Shown: piece after piece, positions 39,020 to 47,349 of the stretch
How the letters are laid out: each line of letters begins with the position of its first letter
Numbering within the stretch: position 1 is the stretch's first letter
From: Bradyrhizobium sp. CER78
Lineage (GTDB): Bacteria > Pseudomonadota > Alphaproteobacteria > Rhizobiales > Xanthobacteraceae
Assembly (NCBI RefSeq): GCF_029846235.1
Contig: NZ_JARVWP010000009.1
Location: forward strand, 186,001-250,000
Length of the DNA: 64,000 nt
Reading direction: 5' to 3'
Position numbers and translations under genes: made by a program
Notes under the pieces: generated by a model
Database searches by the model: none
What the model saw: only the letters and a program-made list of their open reading frames with translations
Told to the model about the DNA's origin: nothing

Positions 39020-39762
39020 ACTTCACTCGCCGAGATCGCTTCCGTTCCTTCATCCAACACCAGCTTCTCCACCACATAGCCGACGTCGCGCCCGTAAAAC
39101 ACGTTGGTGATGTTCGGTAGCGCGACGACGACGAAGCGGCCGACGTGATCTGCAAGGCCTGCTTCGATGCGCTGCCTGATCTCGGAAAACGAGAACGGAT
39201 TCTTCTCGTCGGTTCCGTGTGTGTCGCGTACTGCCACACACGCCTGCCCGACCCGCCGGATGCCTTCCTCTATCAGCCGGCGGTGGCCTGCGTGAAACGG
39301 TTGATAGCGCCCGACGAAGAGTGCGGTCGGCTTCCGTGGATCGAATGGCGGCCGCAATCTCGCAAGCACCTTCTCTGCCCAGAATTGCGGAGTTCCATTT
39401 CTATTCACGCGAAGATCGAAATTGCCGGGGAGAACGAACATGCGGTTGGTATCTTCAAAGCGGCCAGCATCGATGCGATCGACCCAGATGATAAATGCCT
39501 TGCCAAAGGCCGCTCGGGTCTCATCCGTCGGGCAGACGAAATCGGCAATCACCGTACCGCCGGCCTCGACCACGCGATCACACATCCATCCCATCCGCCT
39601 CGCGTGCTCGACACGGTCTTCGTGACTGAAGCCGAGATCGCGTGACAGGTTCTCCCGCACTGCGTCGGCGTTGAACACGACGGCATTGATGAGAGGCGCA
39701 AGGGCTTTTGCCAGTGTGGTCTTGCCCGCGCCAGGTAGCCCCATGATCAATATCTTGCGCAT
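38992..39762 (-). CDS. APS-kinase-like / nucleotidyltransferase fusion protein
   Basis: The 256-aa protein has two parts. Residues 1-135 form a P-loop kinase with Walker A GLPGAGKTT (8-16) and a segment strongly like adenylylsulfate kinase (NADAVRENLSRDLGFSHEDR, then EHARRMG, EAGGTVIADFVCPTDETRAA). Residues 145-250 form an HxGH nucleotidyltransferase (GRYQPFHAGH at 151-160 and ISASEVRR at 243-250, as in NMN adenylyltransferases). An APS kinase would make PAPS, the donor for the two sulfotransferases encoded just upstream; the gene is 55 bp behind them. The invariant Asn in the APS-kinase helix is His here, so the true substrate is uncertain. Confidence 0.75.
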   Translation of the reverse strand: MRKILIMGLPGAGKTTLAKALAPLINAVVFNADAVRENLSRDLGFSHEDRVEHARRMGWMCDRVVEAGGTVIADFVCPTDETRAAFGKAFIIWVDRIDAGRFEDTNRMFVLPGNFDLRVNRNGTPQFWAEKVLARLRPPFDPRKPTALFVGRYQPFHAGHRRLIEEGIRRVGQACVAVRDTHGTDEKNPFSFSEIRQRIEAGLADHVGRFVVVALPNITNVFYGRDVGYVVEKLVLDEGTEAISASEVRRLMSCSR

Positions 39763-39817
39763 CTTGTTCCTCTCGAACGATACCGAACTGCCGCCGGATG
39801 CGGATCGGCGCCCCGCT

Positions 39818-41743
39818 TCACGAGGCACCCATTTTGAGGTTTGCCTGTCGCGGCAGGCTGTTAAATACCCCGAGCCAGGGTTCATAACGTTGCCAGCGCG
39901 AGACGGAGGTCCGATAGATCGGCTGCCGCGCCTGCCATACGCTTGCGGTCTTGATCACCCGTTGGTTCTGCTCCGGCCGCAGACAGGCGTCGTCCCATTG
40001 CAAACCGCAAAATTCGATGATCCGTCGTATGAAAGGTTCGGGAGCCCCGACCATATCTTCATAGCTGATTTCAAGCAAGAATCCTGGCGGCAGCACATTT
40101 CGCCAGTGTTCGGTCAGCCGCGCATATTGCCGGTAATAGTCGACGATCCACTGCCGATCGAACGAAAAATCCATGCCATTCGCAAAGTTGTTGAAGTAGA
40201 CCGAAAGGCAGGTATCGATCGGATCGCGGCGACAATGGATGACGCGCGCCCCGGGGAATGTTGCATACAGCAGTCCGATGTTGTGGAAGTTCTGCGGCAG
40301 TTTGTCGGTGATCCTCCGCGCGGTGAGAGAGATTTGCTTCAGCCGCGTCTGACATGCTGCTTGCGTCTCCCGGATCCAGGCCGGATCGATCCTGCCTTCG
40401 CGGTCCACTCCGAATTCCGGGGCATGATCAGGCCAGAACGACAGCTCGCCACCCGCCGTGACATGGGGATGACTTGAGAGGACCTGTTCAACCAGCGTCG
40501 TGCCGGAGCGCGGCATTCCGACGATCAGCACCGGCGCGTCCCACGCATGCGCGGCATCTTTGTTGCGATCAAAGAATTGTGGCGTGAAACGCCGGATCAG
40601 TCGGTCAACAAGCTCAGCGTGCGCCGCGGGATTGTAGTGCTTGTTCTTGACACGCTTTTTCAGTGAGTTCGCTTGATCGAAATGTCCGATGGCGTGACCG
40701 TATTCGCCGATATCGTCATAGGCCTTGCCCAACGCGAAATGGACAAGTGCCGCCTCGTGTCCGGTGATAGCCGGATTTTCCAACTTTCGCTCCAGCTGGC
40801 CGATCAAGGGTCGATCGGCATCCGTGAGGCGCTTCACCTCAACCAGGCCGACAGGTCCCAACACGTCGTGAGTGTTCAGCGCGTTTGCCAGGTCGAATGA
40901 CGCAGAGGCCTCATCGAAGCGCCCCTGCTGCATCAGGATCGTGCCCAGCATTGCATGCGCATCGCTCTTGCGCGGCTCGAGCAAAATCGCGCGCCTGACG
41001 AGTTCCTCCGAAGCCAAATCATCGCCCTCGAAGCCGAGTATCCTGGCCTGGCACAACAGCGCAAAAGTCGTGCCCGGTCTGAGCGCGGCAGCGGCACGAA
41101 GGCATTCGATGGCCCGTTTGCGGTAGCCTTCCTCTTCGAGCAGCAGACCGAGCTTGTAGTGCGCTTCCACCAGATTTGGCCGCAACCGCGCGGCTTCTTG
41201 ATACCGTTCCATGGCGGCGGGAAGCGAACCCAGCGCCTCTAATGCAAGCGCCATGTTGTAGTGTGTCAGCCCGCACGATGGATCAATCCGCAAGGCCTCG
41301 GCGAAGCAATCGATGGCTCGCTCGAATTGGCTCTCCGCCAGAAGGACAAGTCCGCGGTCATTATGCGCCCCGGCGTTGTCCGGCTGAAGCTGCAGCGCAA
41401 GATCGAGCTCGTTGGCTGCCCCGGCAAGATCGCCGTCCTCGCGCAGCAGGTTAGCCAATTGAACGTGAGGCGAAACATGGTTTGGGTGCAATGATACGGC
41501 GTGCCGCGCGATGCGGAGCGCGAGCGGCAGTCGGCCGGTTTGCCCCGCCACGACGGTCAGGATCTGCAGACCGGCAAGGTGATCAGGCTGCTGGACCAGG
41601 ATCTCGCGAGCTCGCCGCTCGGCATCATCGCCTCGGCCGTCGGTGTACGCCCCAATCGCGTCCCGCAGCAGGGCCTGAATATCGCTGGACGACGGAGCGG
41701 TCGCGGGCGCCTCCTCGATCCACATGGCGAATTCGTCATTCAT
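39818..41743 (-). CDS. TPR-repeat sulfotransferase 1
   Basis: The 641-aa protein has TPR repeats over residues about 20-360 (for example HYNMALALEALGSLPAAMER). A PAPS-dependent sulfotransferase domain of the Sulfotransfer_3/TPST-like type follows: 5'-phosphosulfate-binding loop VGMPRSGTTLVEQ at about 408-420, the GGELSFW region, and the 3'-phosphate motif CRRDPIDTCLSVYF near 504-517. There is no signal peptide, so it acts in the cytoplasm. It overlaps the next sulfotransferase gene by 8 bp and lies in a type I secretion operon. TPR domains usually bind proteins, so the acceptor is probably a polypeptide, perhaps the secreted protein; this is inference. Confidence 0.88.
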   Translation of the reverse strand: MNDEFAMWIEEAPATAPSSSDIQALLRDAIGAYTDGRGDDAERRAREILVQQPDHLAGLQILTVVAGQTGRLPLALRIARHAVSLHPNHVSPHVQLANLLREDGDLAGAANELDLALQLQPDNAGAHNDRGLVLLAESQFERAIDCFAEALRIDPSCGLTHYNMALALEALGSLPAAMERYQEAARLRPNLVEAHYKLGLLLEEEGYRKRAIECLRAAAALRPGTTFALLCQARILGFEGDDLASEELVRRAILLEPRKSDAHAMLGTILMQQGRFDEASASFDLANALNTHDVLGPVGLVEVKRLTDADRPLIGQLERKLENPAITGHEAALVHFALGKAYDDIGEYGHAIGHFDQANSLKKRVKNKHYNPAAHAELVDRLIRRFTPQFFDRNKDAAHAWDAPVLIVGMPRSGTTLVEQVLSSHPHVTAGGELSFWPDHAPEFGVDREGRIDPAWIRETQAACQTRLKQISLTARRITDKLPQNFHNIGLLYATFPGARVIHCRRDPIDTCLSVYFNNFANGMDFSFDRQWIVDYYRQYARLTEHWRNVLPPGFLLEISYEDMVGAPEPFIRRIIEFCGLQWDDACLRPEQNQRVIKTASVWQARQPIYRTSVSRWQRYEPWLGVFNSLPRQANLKMGAS

Positions 41744-43715
41744 GCCGGGTCAACGCTGCGAACAAGGGATCGAGGTGTCTCTCGTAGTGCCGCCACCGCC
41801 CGACTGAACTTTGATAGAGCGGCTGCCGAACCTGCCAGTAGCTCAAGGTCGACACCGGCCGTTCGGTGAGGTGAAAGTTCATGCAAGCCGGCTCCCAGTC
41901 CAAGCCAAGAAACTTGATCAAGCGCCGGCTCTGACCTTCGAGATCGTCGGTCAGGGTCTCGTAGTTCATCTCGATGATCCGATCGGGCAACAGGCCGATC
42001 CAGTGCCGGGCCAGTCGTCTGATCAGCCGCGCCCTATGGCCACAGTCCGCCAGATCGTAGGAGAAATGCTGGGCTCCAGGTGCGAACATCTGAAAATAAC
42101 AGGACAATGCGGTATCGCGATCATCGCGGCTGCACAGGACAAATCGTGCCCGGGGAAACAGCTGCGCGAGAAGGCCAACGTGAAGAACGTTGTCCGGCAT
42201 CTTATCGACGACGCGATGGGCACCTTTCGCATCACCGTACAGCTTGACGATGTGCTCCTTTGCAAGTCGCCGCGCGGTGTCGTGAAACGCTTGCGTTGTG
42301 CCGGCAATGTCGGGGCGGCTCAAGACGCCGTCCATCCGAATGACGTCACCGAGTTCACCCGCACCGAACACACGCGAATGGCTGGCGCAGATCTGTTCCA
42401 CCAGCGTCGTGCCGGACCTCGGCATGCCGACGACGAACACCGGCAATTCCGACATGTTGCTGAAGTCCGTCGGTTCGACGCGGGATCGGTCGCGGTAGCG
42501 TTCGATCAATTGCTCGATCCGGACGGTAAAGCTCTCCTGGTCGAACAGATCGGCCACCTTGGGCCAAATGCCGCGGACCAGGCTGTTTGCAGCGGAATAC
42601 CGCGCGAACGCCTCATCGTATCGTCCGGTCTTGTCGAGCAGACGCCCAAGGCCAAACCCTGCGGTGATCCGCCCGTCTATGCTTGTGTCCGGCTGCTCCA
42701 GCGCGTCGGCAAGACGTTGCTCGTCTTCAATCTCGAGCGCGGAGCCCTCGCTGGATACGTGCTTGTACGATCGCAAATCGCCCGGATTGAGAGCGCGGAC
42801 CTTGTCGGAATAGCTGTCAGCCTCTTCGAACCGACCTAGCGATCGCAATGCCCAGCCGATTCCGGCCAGGGCATCGGGCAGGCCTGGCGAGATGGTCTCG
42901 GCCCGCTGGAAACATACCAGCGCCTCGTCGGCCTGGTTCAAATAGATCAGCGTGGCACCCTTGGCGCACAGAAACTCCGGAATGTCGGGCTTCAAGGCCA
43001 GCGCCTTGTTGTGGCAGCGCAATGCCTCCGGCAATTGCCCCATATCTCGAAACTGGGTTCCCAGAACGTAGTACGATTCCGCCCGGTTGGGAGACAGAGC
43101 AATGATTTTGGACCAGTGACGCGTCGCGTCCTGCAATCGCCCCGCGGATCTTAGCGTGATGGCGAGTTGAATCTGCGCCGGGATGGAAGCCGGCGCGATT
43201 GCAACCGCCGCTTCACAATAGGACACCGCCGCCTCATAACGACCGAGATCCGACAACAATCTCGCAAGTTCGGTATATGCGAGGACCATGTCCTGCTTGA
43301 TGTTGATGGCGCGCTGATACGCGCCGATCGCCTCGTCGTTCTCATGGATCGTCCGCAGCGCGCTCCCGAGATTGACCCACGCTTCGGGATGTCCGGGATG
43401 AACCTTGATCGACCGCCGGATCAGGTCGATCGCGCCTCGAACGTTGCCGCGCTGCAATTCGATGACCCCCAGCATGTGCAAGGCCTGGGGGTGGTCAGGC
43501 AGTCTTGCCAGGACGCTGCGATAGCCGGCCTCGGCCTCGGCCAGATCGCCCAGCTTGTGAGCAGCGACCGCGGCCGAGAGGACGTCAATGATCTCCGTCA
43601 TCTGGCTGCGGAAACCTTCGTTCTCGTCGAACAACCTGGCTAGTCTCGCGCGGAATTCCGCGGCGGGACCAAGCGCCGCGCCTGTCAAGGCAATCGTTGG
43701 TGCGACCGCACTCAT
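41736..43715 (-). CDS. TPR-repeat sulfotransferase 2
   Basis: The 659-aa protein has the same plan as its neighbour: TPRs over about 45-385 (AEAGYRSVLARLPDHPQALH; LGTQFRDMGQLPEALRCHNK) and a sulfotransferase domain with VGMPRSGTTLVEQICASH at about 429-446, GAGELGDV and LCSRDDRDTALSCYFQMF near 527-544. The two are paralogues but diverged, so they may have different acceptor sites or act as a pair. It overlaps the adaptor gene by four bases (ATGA) and the other sulfotransferase by eight. Confidence 0.88.
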   Translation of the reverse strand: MSAVAPTIALTGAALGPAAEFRARLARLFDENEGFRSQMTEIIDVLSAAVAAHKLGDLAEAEAGYRSVLARLPDHPQALHMLGVIELQRGNVRGAIDLIRRSIKVHPGHPEAWVNLGSALRTIHENDEAIGAYQRAINIKQDMVLAYTELARLLSDLGRYEAAVSYCEAAVAIAPASIPAQIQLAITLRSAGRLQDATRHWSKIIALSPNRAESYYVLGTQFRDMGQLPEALRCHNKALALKPDIPEFLCAKGATLIYLNQADEALVCFQRAETISPGLPDALAGIGWALRSLGRFEEADSYSDKVRALNPGDLRSYKHVSSEGSALEIEDEQRLADALEQPDTSIDGRITAGFGLGRLLDKTGRYDEAFARYSAANSLVRGIWPKVADLFDQESFTVRIEQLIERYRDRSRVEPTDFSNMSELPVFVVGMPRSGTTLVEQICASHSRVFGAGELGDVIRMDGVLSRPDIAGTTQAFHDTARRLAKEHIVKLYGDAKGAHRVVDKMPDNVLHVGLLAQLFPRARFVLCSRDDRDTALSCYFQMFAPGAQHFSYDLADCGHRARLIRRLARHWIGLLPDRIIEMNYETLTDDLEGQSRRLIKFLGLDWEPACMNFHLTERPVSTLSYWQVRQPLYQSSVGRWRHYERHLDPLFAALTRHE

Positions 43716-45166
43716 CGCTCGTGCAAGCTTTCGTGTCTGTAGCGCATGATCGGCGACAGCACATACTCGATCACGCGCCGCTGCCCGGTCCTGATCTCCG
43801 CCGTCACCCCCATGCCGGGCCCCAGCTGCATTTCTCCCTGTTCGGTACCGATCGTGGTCTCCTTCAACGCGATGCGAACCATGTAGGAGGACTCGCGCTC
43901 GGAAGGATTCCCTGCAGCCTGCGGCTTCCCTGCGAATGGATCCTTGTCGGATGTCTCGGAAGAAGGTCGCGTGTAGCGCAGGGCGTCTCGGCCGACGAGG
44001 CGAACATTCCCGTGGAGGAGACCGTAACGCGTGTAGTTGAAGGTCTCGACCTTGATCTCGGCTTCCTGCCCCACTTCCACGAATCCCACTTCGCGGTTCG
44101 GAAGGGTCGCTTCGACCTCCAGCTTCGAGCCACGAGGAACCACGACCATCAGCGTCTGGGCCGGCGTCACGACGCCGCCGATCGTATGGACCGACAGCTG
44201 TTCTACCGTTCCGTCAACCGGTGATCTGAGGGTCTGCAAGCCGCTGCGTTGTCGGGCCTTGATGCTGTCCTGCGACAATTGGGCCGCGGTCTGGTTCGCC
44301 TTCGCGAGCTCCTTGATGTCCTGGTCCCGCAACTCCTCTTCCGTTTGCTTGCGCTGTTGGACCAATGCGGCGATCTGCGCAACCGTCGCTTCGACGTGGT
44401 GCTCGGTCGCAATCCGGGTATGGCTCGACTCAACCAGCTGCCGTTCCGACTCCAGCAGGTTGACCTTTGACGTCAGGCTCTTTTCCAGGAGCTCCCTGTA
44501 CATCCGCACCTTCTCTTCGAGCAGGGGCAACGTCGCGTCGATCTTGGCAATGGTTGCCTTCGATTCGTCCCGCTCCGCGACCTTGGCCAGGACTTGCTGA
44601 TCGATCCCGTCGAGCTTGGCGCGGTGCTGTGCCAGCTCGGTCAACAACTGCCGCTTCTGCGCGTCGACCAACGCTGGCTCCGCGTCCGTTGGCGCAACGA
44701 AGGCGTCAGCGTCTCCGGCGAGTTGCGCGGACAGCCGTGCCGCATCCAGCCTCGCTTGCATCAGATCCCGCGCAATCCGGTCGACGTCCGCAGCGGTCGC
44801 TGTCGGATCGAGTTCGACCAGGACATCACCGCGCCGGACAGAATCGCCCTCGCTGATCGCGATCCGCTTCACCACTCCGATTTCGAGCGGCTGGATCAGC
44901 TTCACCTCTCCGGCCGGGATCAACCGTCCATTCGCCACCGCAATGATGTCCACCTTGCCAAGACAGGCCCAGATCACCGCCACCGTCACGAGCAAGACGA
45001 TCGTCCCAATCATCAGATGACCGGCCGGCGACGCCGGGGTTTCGATCACCTCGAGTGCGCTGGGCAGGAACTCCCGCTCCGAGGCGCGGCGCTGCGCCGA
45101 GCGGCGCTGAAAGAGCACCACCTCGCCGGGCTTATGACCTGCAGCGGAGACGCCGTTAGACCGCAT
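43712..45166 (-). CDS. type I secretion membrane-fusion protein (HlyD family)
   Basis: The 484-aa protein has a cytoplasmic N-terminus (about 50 residues) and one membrane segment near 52-70 (LMIGTIVLLVTVAVIWACLG). A biotinyl-lipoyl-like hairpin follows (AVANGRLIPAGEVKLIQPLE), then a long coiled coil (about 120-320) and the C-terminal beta part (LRSPVDGTVEQLSVHTIGGV; LGPGMGVTAEIRTGQRRVIE). It links the ABC transporter to a TolC-type outer-membrane channel, which is not in the window. It overlaps the ABC gene by 11 bp and the sulfotransferase gene by four. Confidence 0.92.
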   Translation of the reverse strand: MRSNGVSAAGHKPGEVVLFQRRSAQRRASEREFLPSALEVIETPASPAGHLMIGTIVLLVTVAVIWACLGKVDIIAVANGRLIPAGEVKLIQPLEIGVVKRIAISEGDSVRRGDVLVELDPTATAADVDRIARDLMQARLDAARLSAQLAGDADAFVAPTDAEPALVDAQKRQLLTELAQHRAKLDGIDQQVLAKVAERDESKATIAKIDATLPLLEEKVRMYRELLEKSLTSKVNLLESERQLVESSHTRIATEHHVEATVAQIAALVQQRKQTEEELRDQDIKELAKANQTAAQLSQDSIKARQRSGLQTLRSPVDGTVEQLSVHTIGGVVTPAQTLMVVVPRGSKLEVEATLPNREVGFVEVGQEAEIKVETFNYTRYGLLHGNVRLVGRDALRYTRPSSETSDKDPFAGKPQAAGNPSERESSYMVRIALKETTIGTEQGEMQLGPGMGVTAEIRTGQRRVIEYVLSPIMRYRHESLHER

Positions 45167-47321
45167 TGGAGATCCCCGACTGAAGCCGATAGAGATGCGC
45201 GTAACGTCCCGACCGCCGGAGCAGTTCTTCGTGCGTGCCCTCTTCGACTTTTCGTCCGTGGTCGAGCGTGATCAGACTATCGGCGCCGCGCACGGTCGAG
45301 AGCCGGTGTGCGATGACAAGCACGGTCCGTCCTGCCGCGATACGGCGCATGTTCTCCTGGATGACACGTTCGCTTTCGTAGTCCAGCGCGCTGGTTGCTT
45401 CGTCAAAGATCAGGATACGTGGATTCGCCATCAGCGCCCGGGCGATCGCGATGCGCTGGCGTTGACCGCCCGACAAGGACGCGCCGCGTTCGCCGATCGT
45501 CGTGTCATAGCCTTGCGGCAGCTCGACGATGAAGTCGTGCGCCCCCGACAAGGTCGCGGCGCGAATGATCTGCTCGATCGGCGCTCCGGGGTCGGCCAGC
45601 GCGATATTCTCGCGCACCGAGCGGTTGAACAGAACGTTGTCCTGCAACACGATGCCGATTTGGTGACGTAGCCAGGCAGTATCGACCATGCTGAGGTCGA
45701 TCCCGTCGATCAGCACGCGACCGGATTCCGGCGTATAGAGGCGCTGCACCAGCTTGGCGAGTGTGGATTTGCCCGATCCCGATGGTCCGACGATACCGAT
45801 GACCTGCCCCGGTGTCACATGTAGCGATACATCGGCGAGCACTGCGGGCCCGTTCGGCACGTAGCGGAACGTAACATGTTCGAACCGGACCTCGCCCCTG
45901 ATCGCCGGTAGCGAGGCAGCCGCTGTCTGGGCAGGCTCTCGCTGCGCATTCAGAATATCGCCCAAACGCGCGATCGAGAGCCTGGTCTGCTGGAAATCCT
46001 GCCAAAGCTGCGCAATGCGTAGCACCGGCTGGGCGACTCGCCCGGCCAGCATGTTGAAGGCAACCAGCTCGCCCACGGTGAGGTCGCCCGCCATCACCGC
46101 CTTCGCACCCAGATAAAGCGTCGCGACGATCGTGAACTTGTTGATGAACTGGACAACCTGACCACCAATGTTTCCCAAGGTCTGCGCACGGAAGCTGGCG
46201 CGAACGTAACCCGACAACTGATCTTCCCATCGCCGCAGCATCTGCGGCTCGACTGCCATCGCCTTGATGGTTTCAGCGCCGCTGACGGACTCGACCAGAA
46301 AGGCCTGATTGTCGGCACCGCGGGCGAATTTCTCATCGAGGCGGCGGCGCAGCACCGGAGTCAAGATCACGCTGATGATCAGATATGCCGGCAGCGAGGC
46401 AATGACGATCCACGTCAGTAGCGGACTGTAGAGATACATGACCCCGAGAAAGATGAAGGTGAAGAACAGGTCGATCGACAGCGTCAGCGCGGACCCCGTA
46501 ATGAAATTGCGGATGTTCTCCAGTTCACGCACCCGCGCAACAGAGTCGCCCACGCGGCGATTGGCGAAGTAGGAAAGCGGCAGACCGAGAAGATGGTCGA
46601 ACAGCCGCGCGCCCAGTTCGACATCGATGCGGTTCGTGGTGTGACTGAAGACATAAGTACGCAGCGCACCCAACGTCACCTCGAACACCGACACAAATGC
46701 CAGGCCGATCATCAATACGTCGAGCGTGGACAGCCCGCGATGCACCAGCACCTTGTCCACCACCACCTGGAAGAACAGTGGCGAGACCAGGCCGAGCAGT
46801 TGCAGGAAGAATGATGCGATCAGCACCTCTGTAAGCGCGTATCGATACCGATGCACCGCCGAAAGAAACCACCGGATATCAAAACGATTGGCCAGCATTG
46901 CCGGCGAGAGCCGCCAGCTCAGCAGGATCAGCTCGCCTGTCCAGACCGCATCGAGATCCGAGCGTTCCAGCAGATTCGGGAGCGCAGTTCCCGCGGTGTG
47001 CACAGCGGCGCGACCATCGATGACACGGCTGACGATGCTAAACTGCTCGTTCTGGTTGACGAGGATTGCAGGCAGCGGCGTTTTCTCGAGCCGATCCCAG
47101 TTGGTGTTCACCAGCCGCGCGCGCAATCCGAGGCGTCGCGCGATCCGGATCAGATCTTCCTTGCTCGCGATCGCGCCCGCCACCAGGTGATGGCGGGCCA
47201 AGGTCACCGGGTTTGCCGGAATCCCCAGATGTCGCGCGATCTGACAGAGCGCCACAAGACCTGTATCAGTCCTGGGCGGGACTGATACAGGCTCCGACTT
47301 TCCATCGTTGACGGTTTCCAC
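45156..47321 (-). CDS. type I secretion ABC transporter with degenerate C39 peptidase-like domain (HlyB type)
   Basis: The 721-aa protein has three parts: a C39-like domain at about 15-145, an ABC membrane domain with six helices at about 165-440, and an ATPase domain with GPSGSGKST, LSGGQRQRIAIARAL and ILIFDEATSALD. In the C39-like domain the position of the catalytic Cys is Thr (DTGLVAL, Thr20), as in HlyB where it is Tyr, so it should bind the cargo without cleaving a leader. This fits a large cargo without a double-glycine leader. It lies 28 bp after the presumed cargo gene. Confidence 0.93.
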   Translation of the reverse strand: METVNDGKSEPVSVPPRTDTGLVALCQIARHLGIPANPVTLARHHLVAGAIASKEDLIRIARRLGLRARLVNTNWDRLEKTPLPAILVNQNEQFSIVSRVIDGRAAVHTAGTALPNLLERSDLDAVWTGELILLSWRLSPAMLANRFDIRWFLSAVHRYRYALTEVLIASFFLQLLGLVSPLFFQVVVDKVLVHRGLSTLDVLMIGLAFVSVFEVTLGALRTYVFSHTTNRIDVELGARLFDHLLGLPLSYFANRRVGDSVARVRELENIRNFITGSALTLSIDLFFTFIFLGVMYLYSPLLTWIVIASLPAYLIISVILTPVLRRRLDEKFARGADNQAFLVESVSGAETIKAMAVEPQMLRRWEDQLSGYVRASFRAQTLGNIGGQVVQFINKFTIVATLYLGAKAVMAGDLTVGELVAFNMLAGRVAQPVLRIAQLWQDFQQTRLSIARLGDILNAQREPAQTAAASLPAIRGEVRFEHVTFRYVPNGPAVLADVSLHVTPGQVIGIVGPSGSGKSTLAKLVQRLYTPESGRVLIDGIDLSMVDTAWLRHQIGIVLQDNVLFNRSVRENIALADPGAPIEQIIRAATLSGAHDFIVELPQGYDTTIGERGASLSGGQRQRIAIARALMANPRILIFDEATSALDYESERVIQENMRRIAAGRTVLVIAHRLSTVRGADSLITLDHGRKVEEGTHEELLRRSGRYAHLYRLQSGISNAV

Positions 47322-47349
47322 AGCGCTAAGCCGTAAGTCGCAGCGGTGG

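Noticed and set aside
41736..43715. Assigning the TPR proteins as O-GlcNAc transferases (OGT/SPINDLY type)
   Set aside because: The C-terminal domains carry the sulfotransferase PAPS-binding motifs and not the glycosyltransferase 41 fold.
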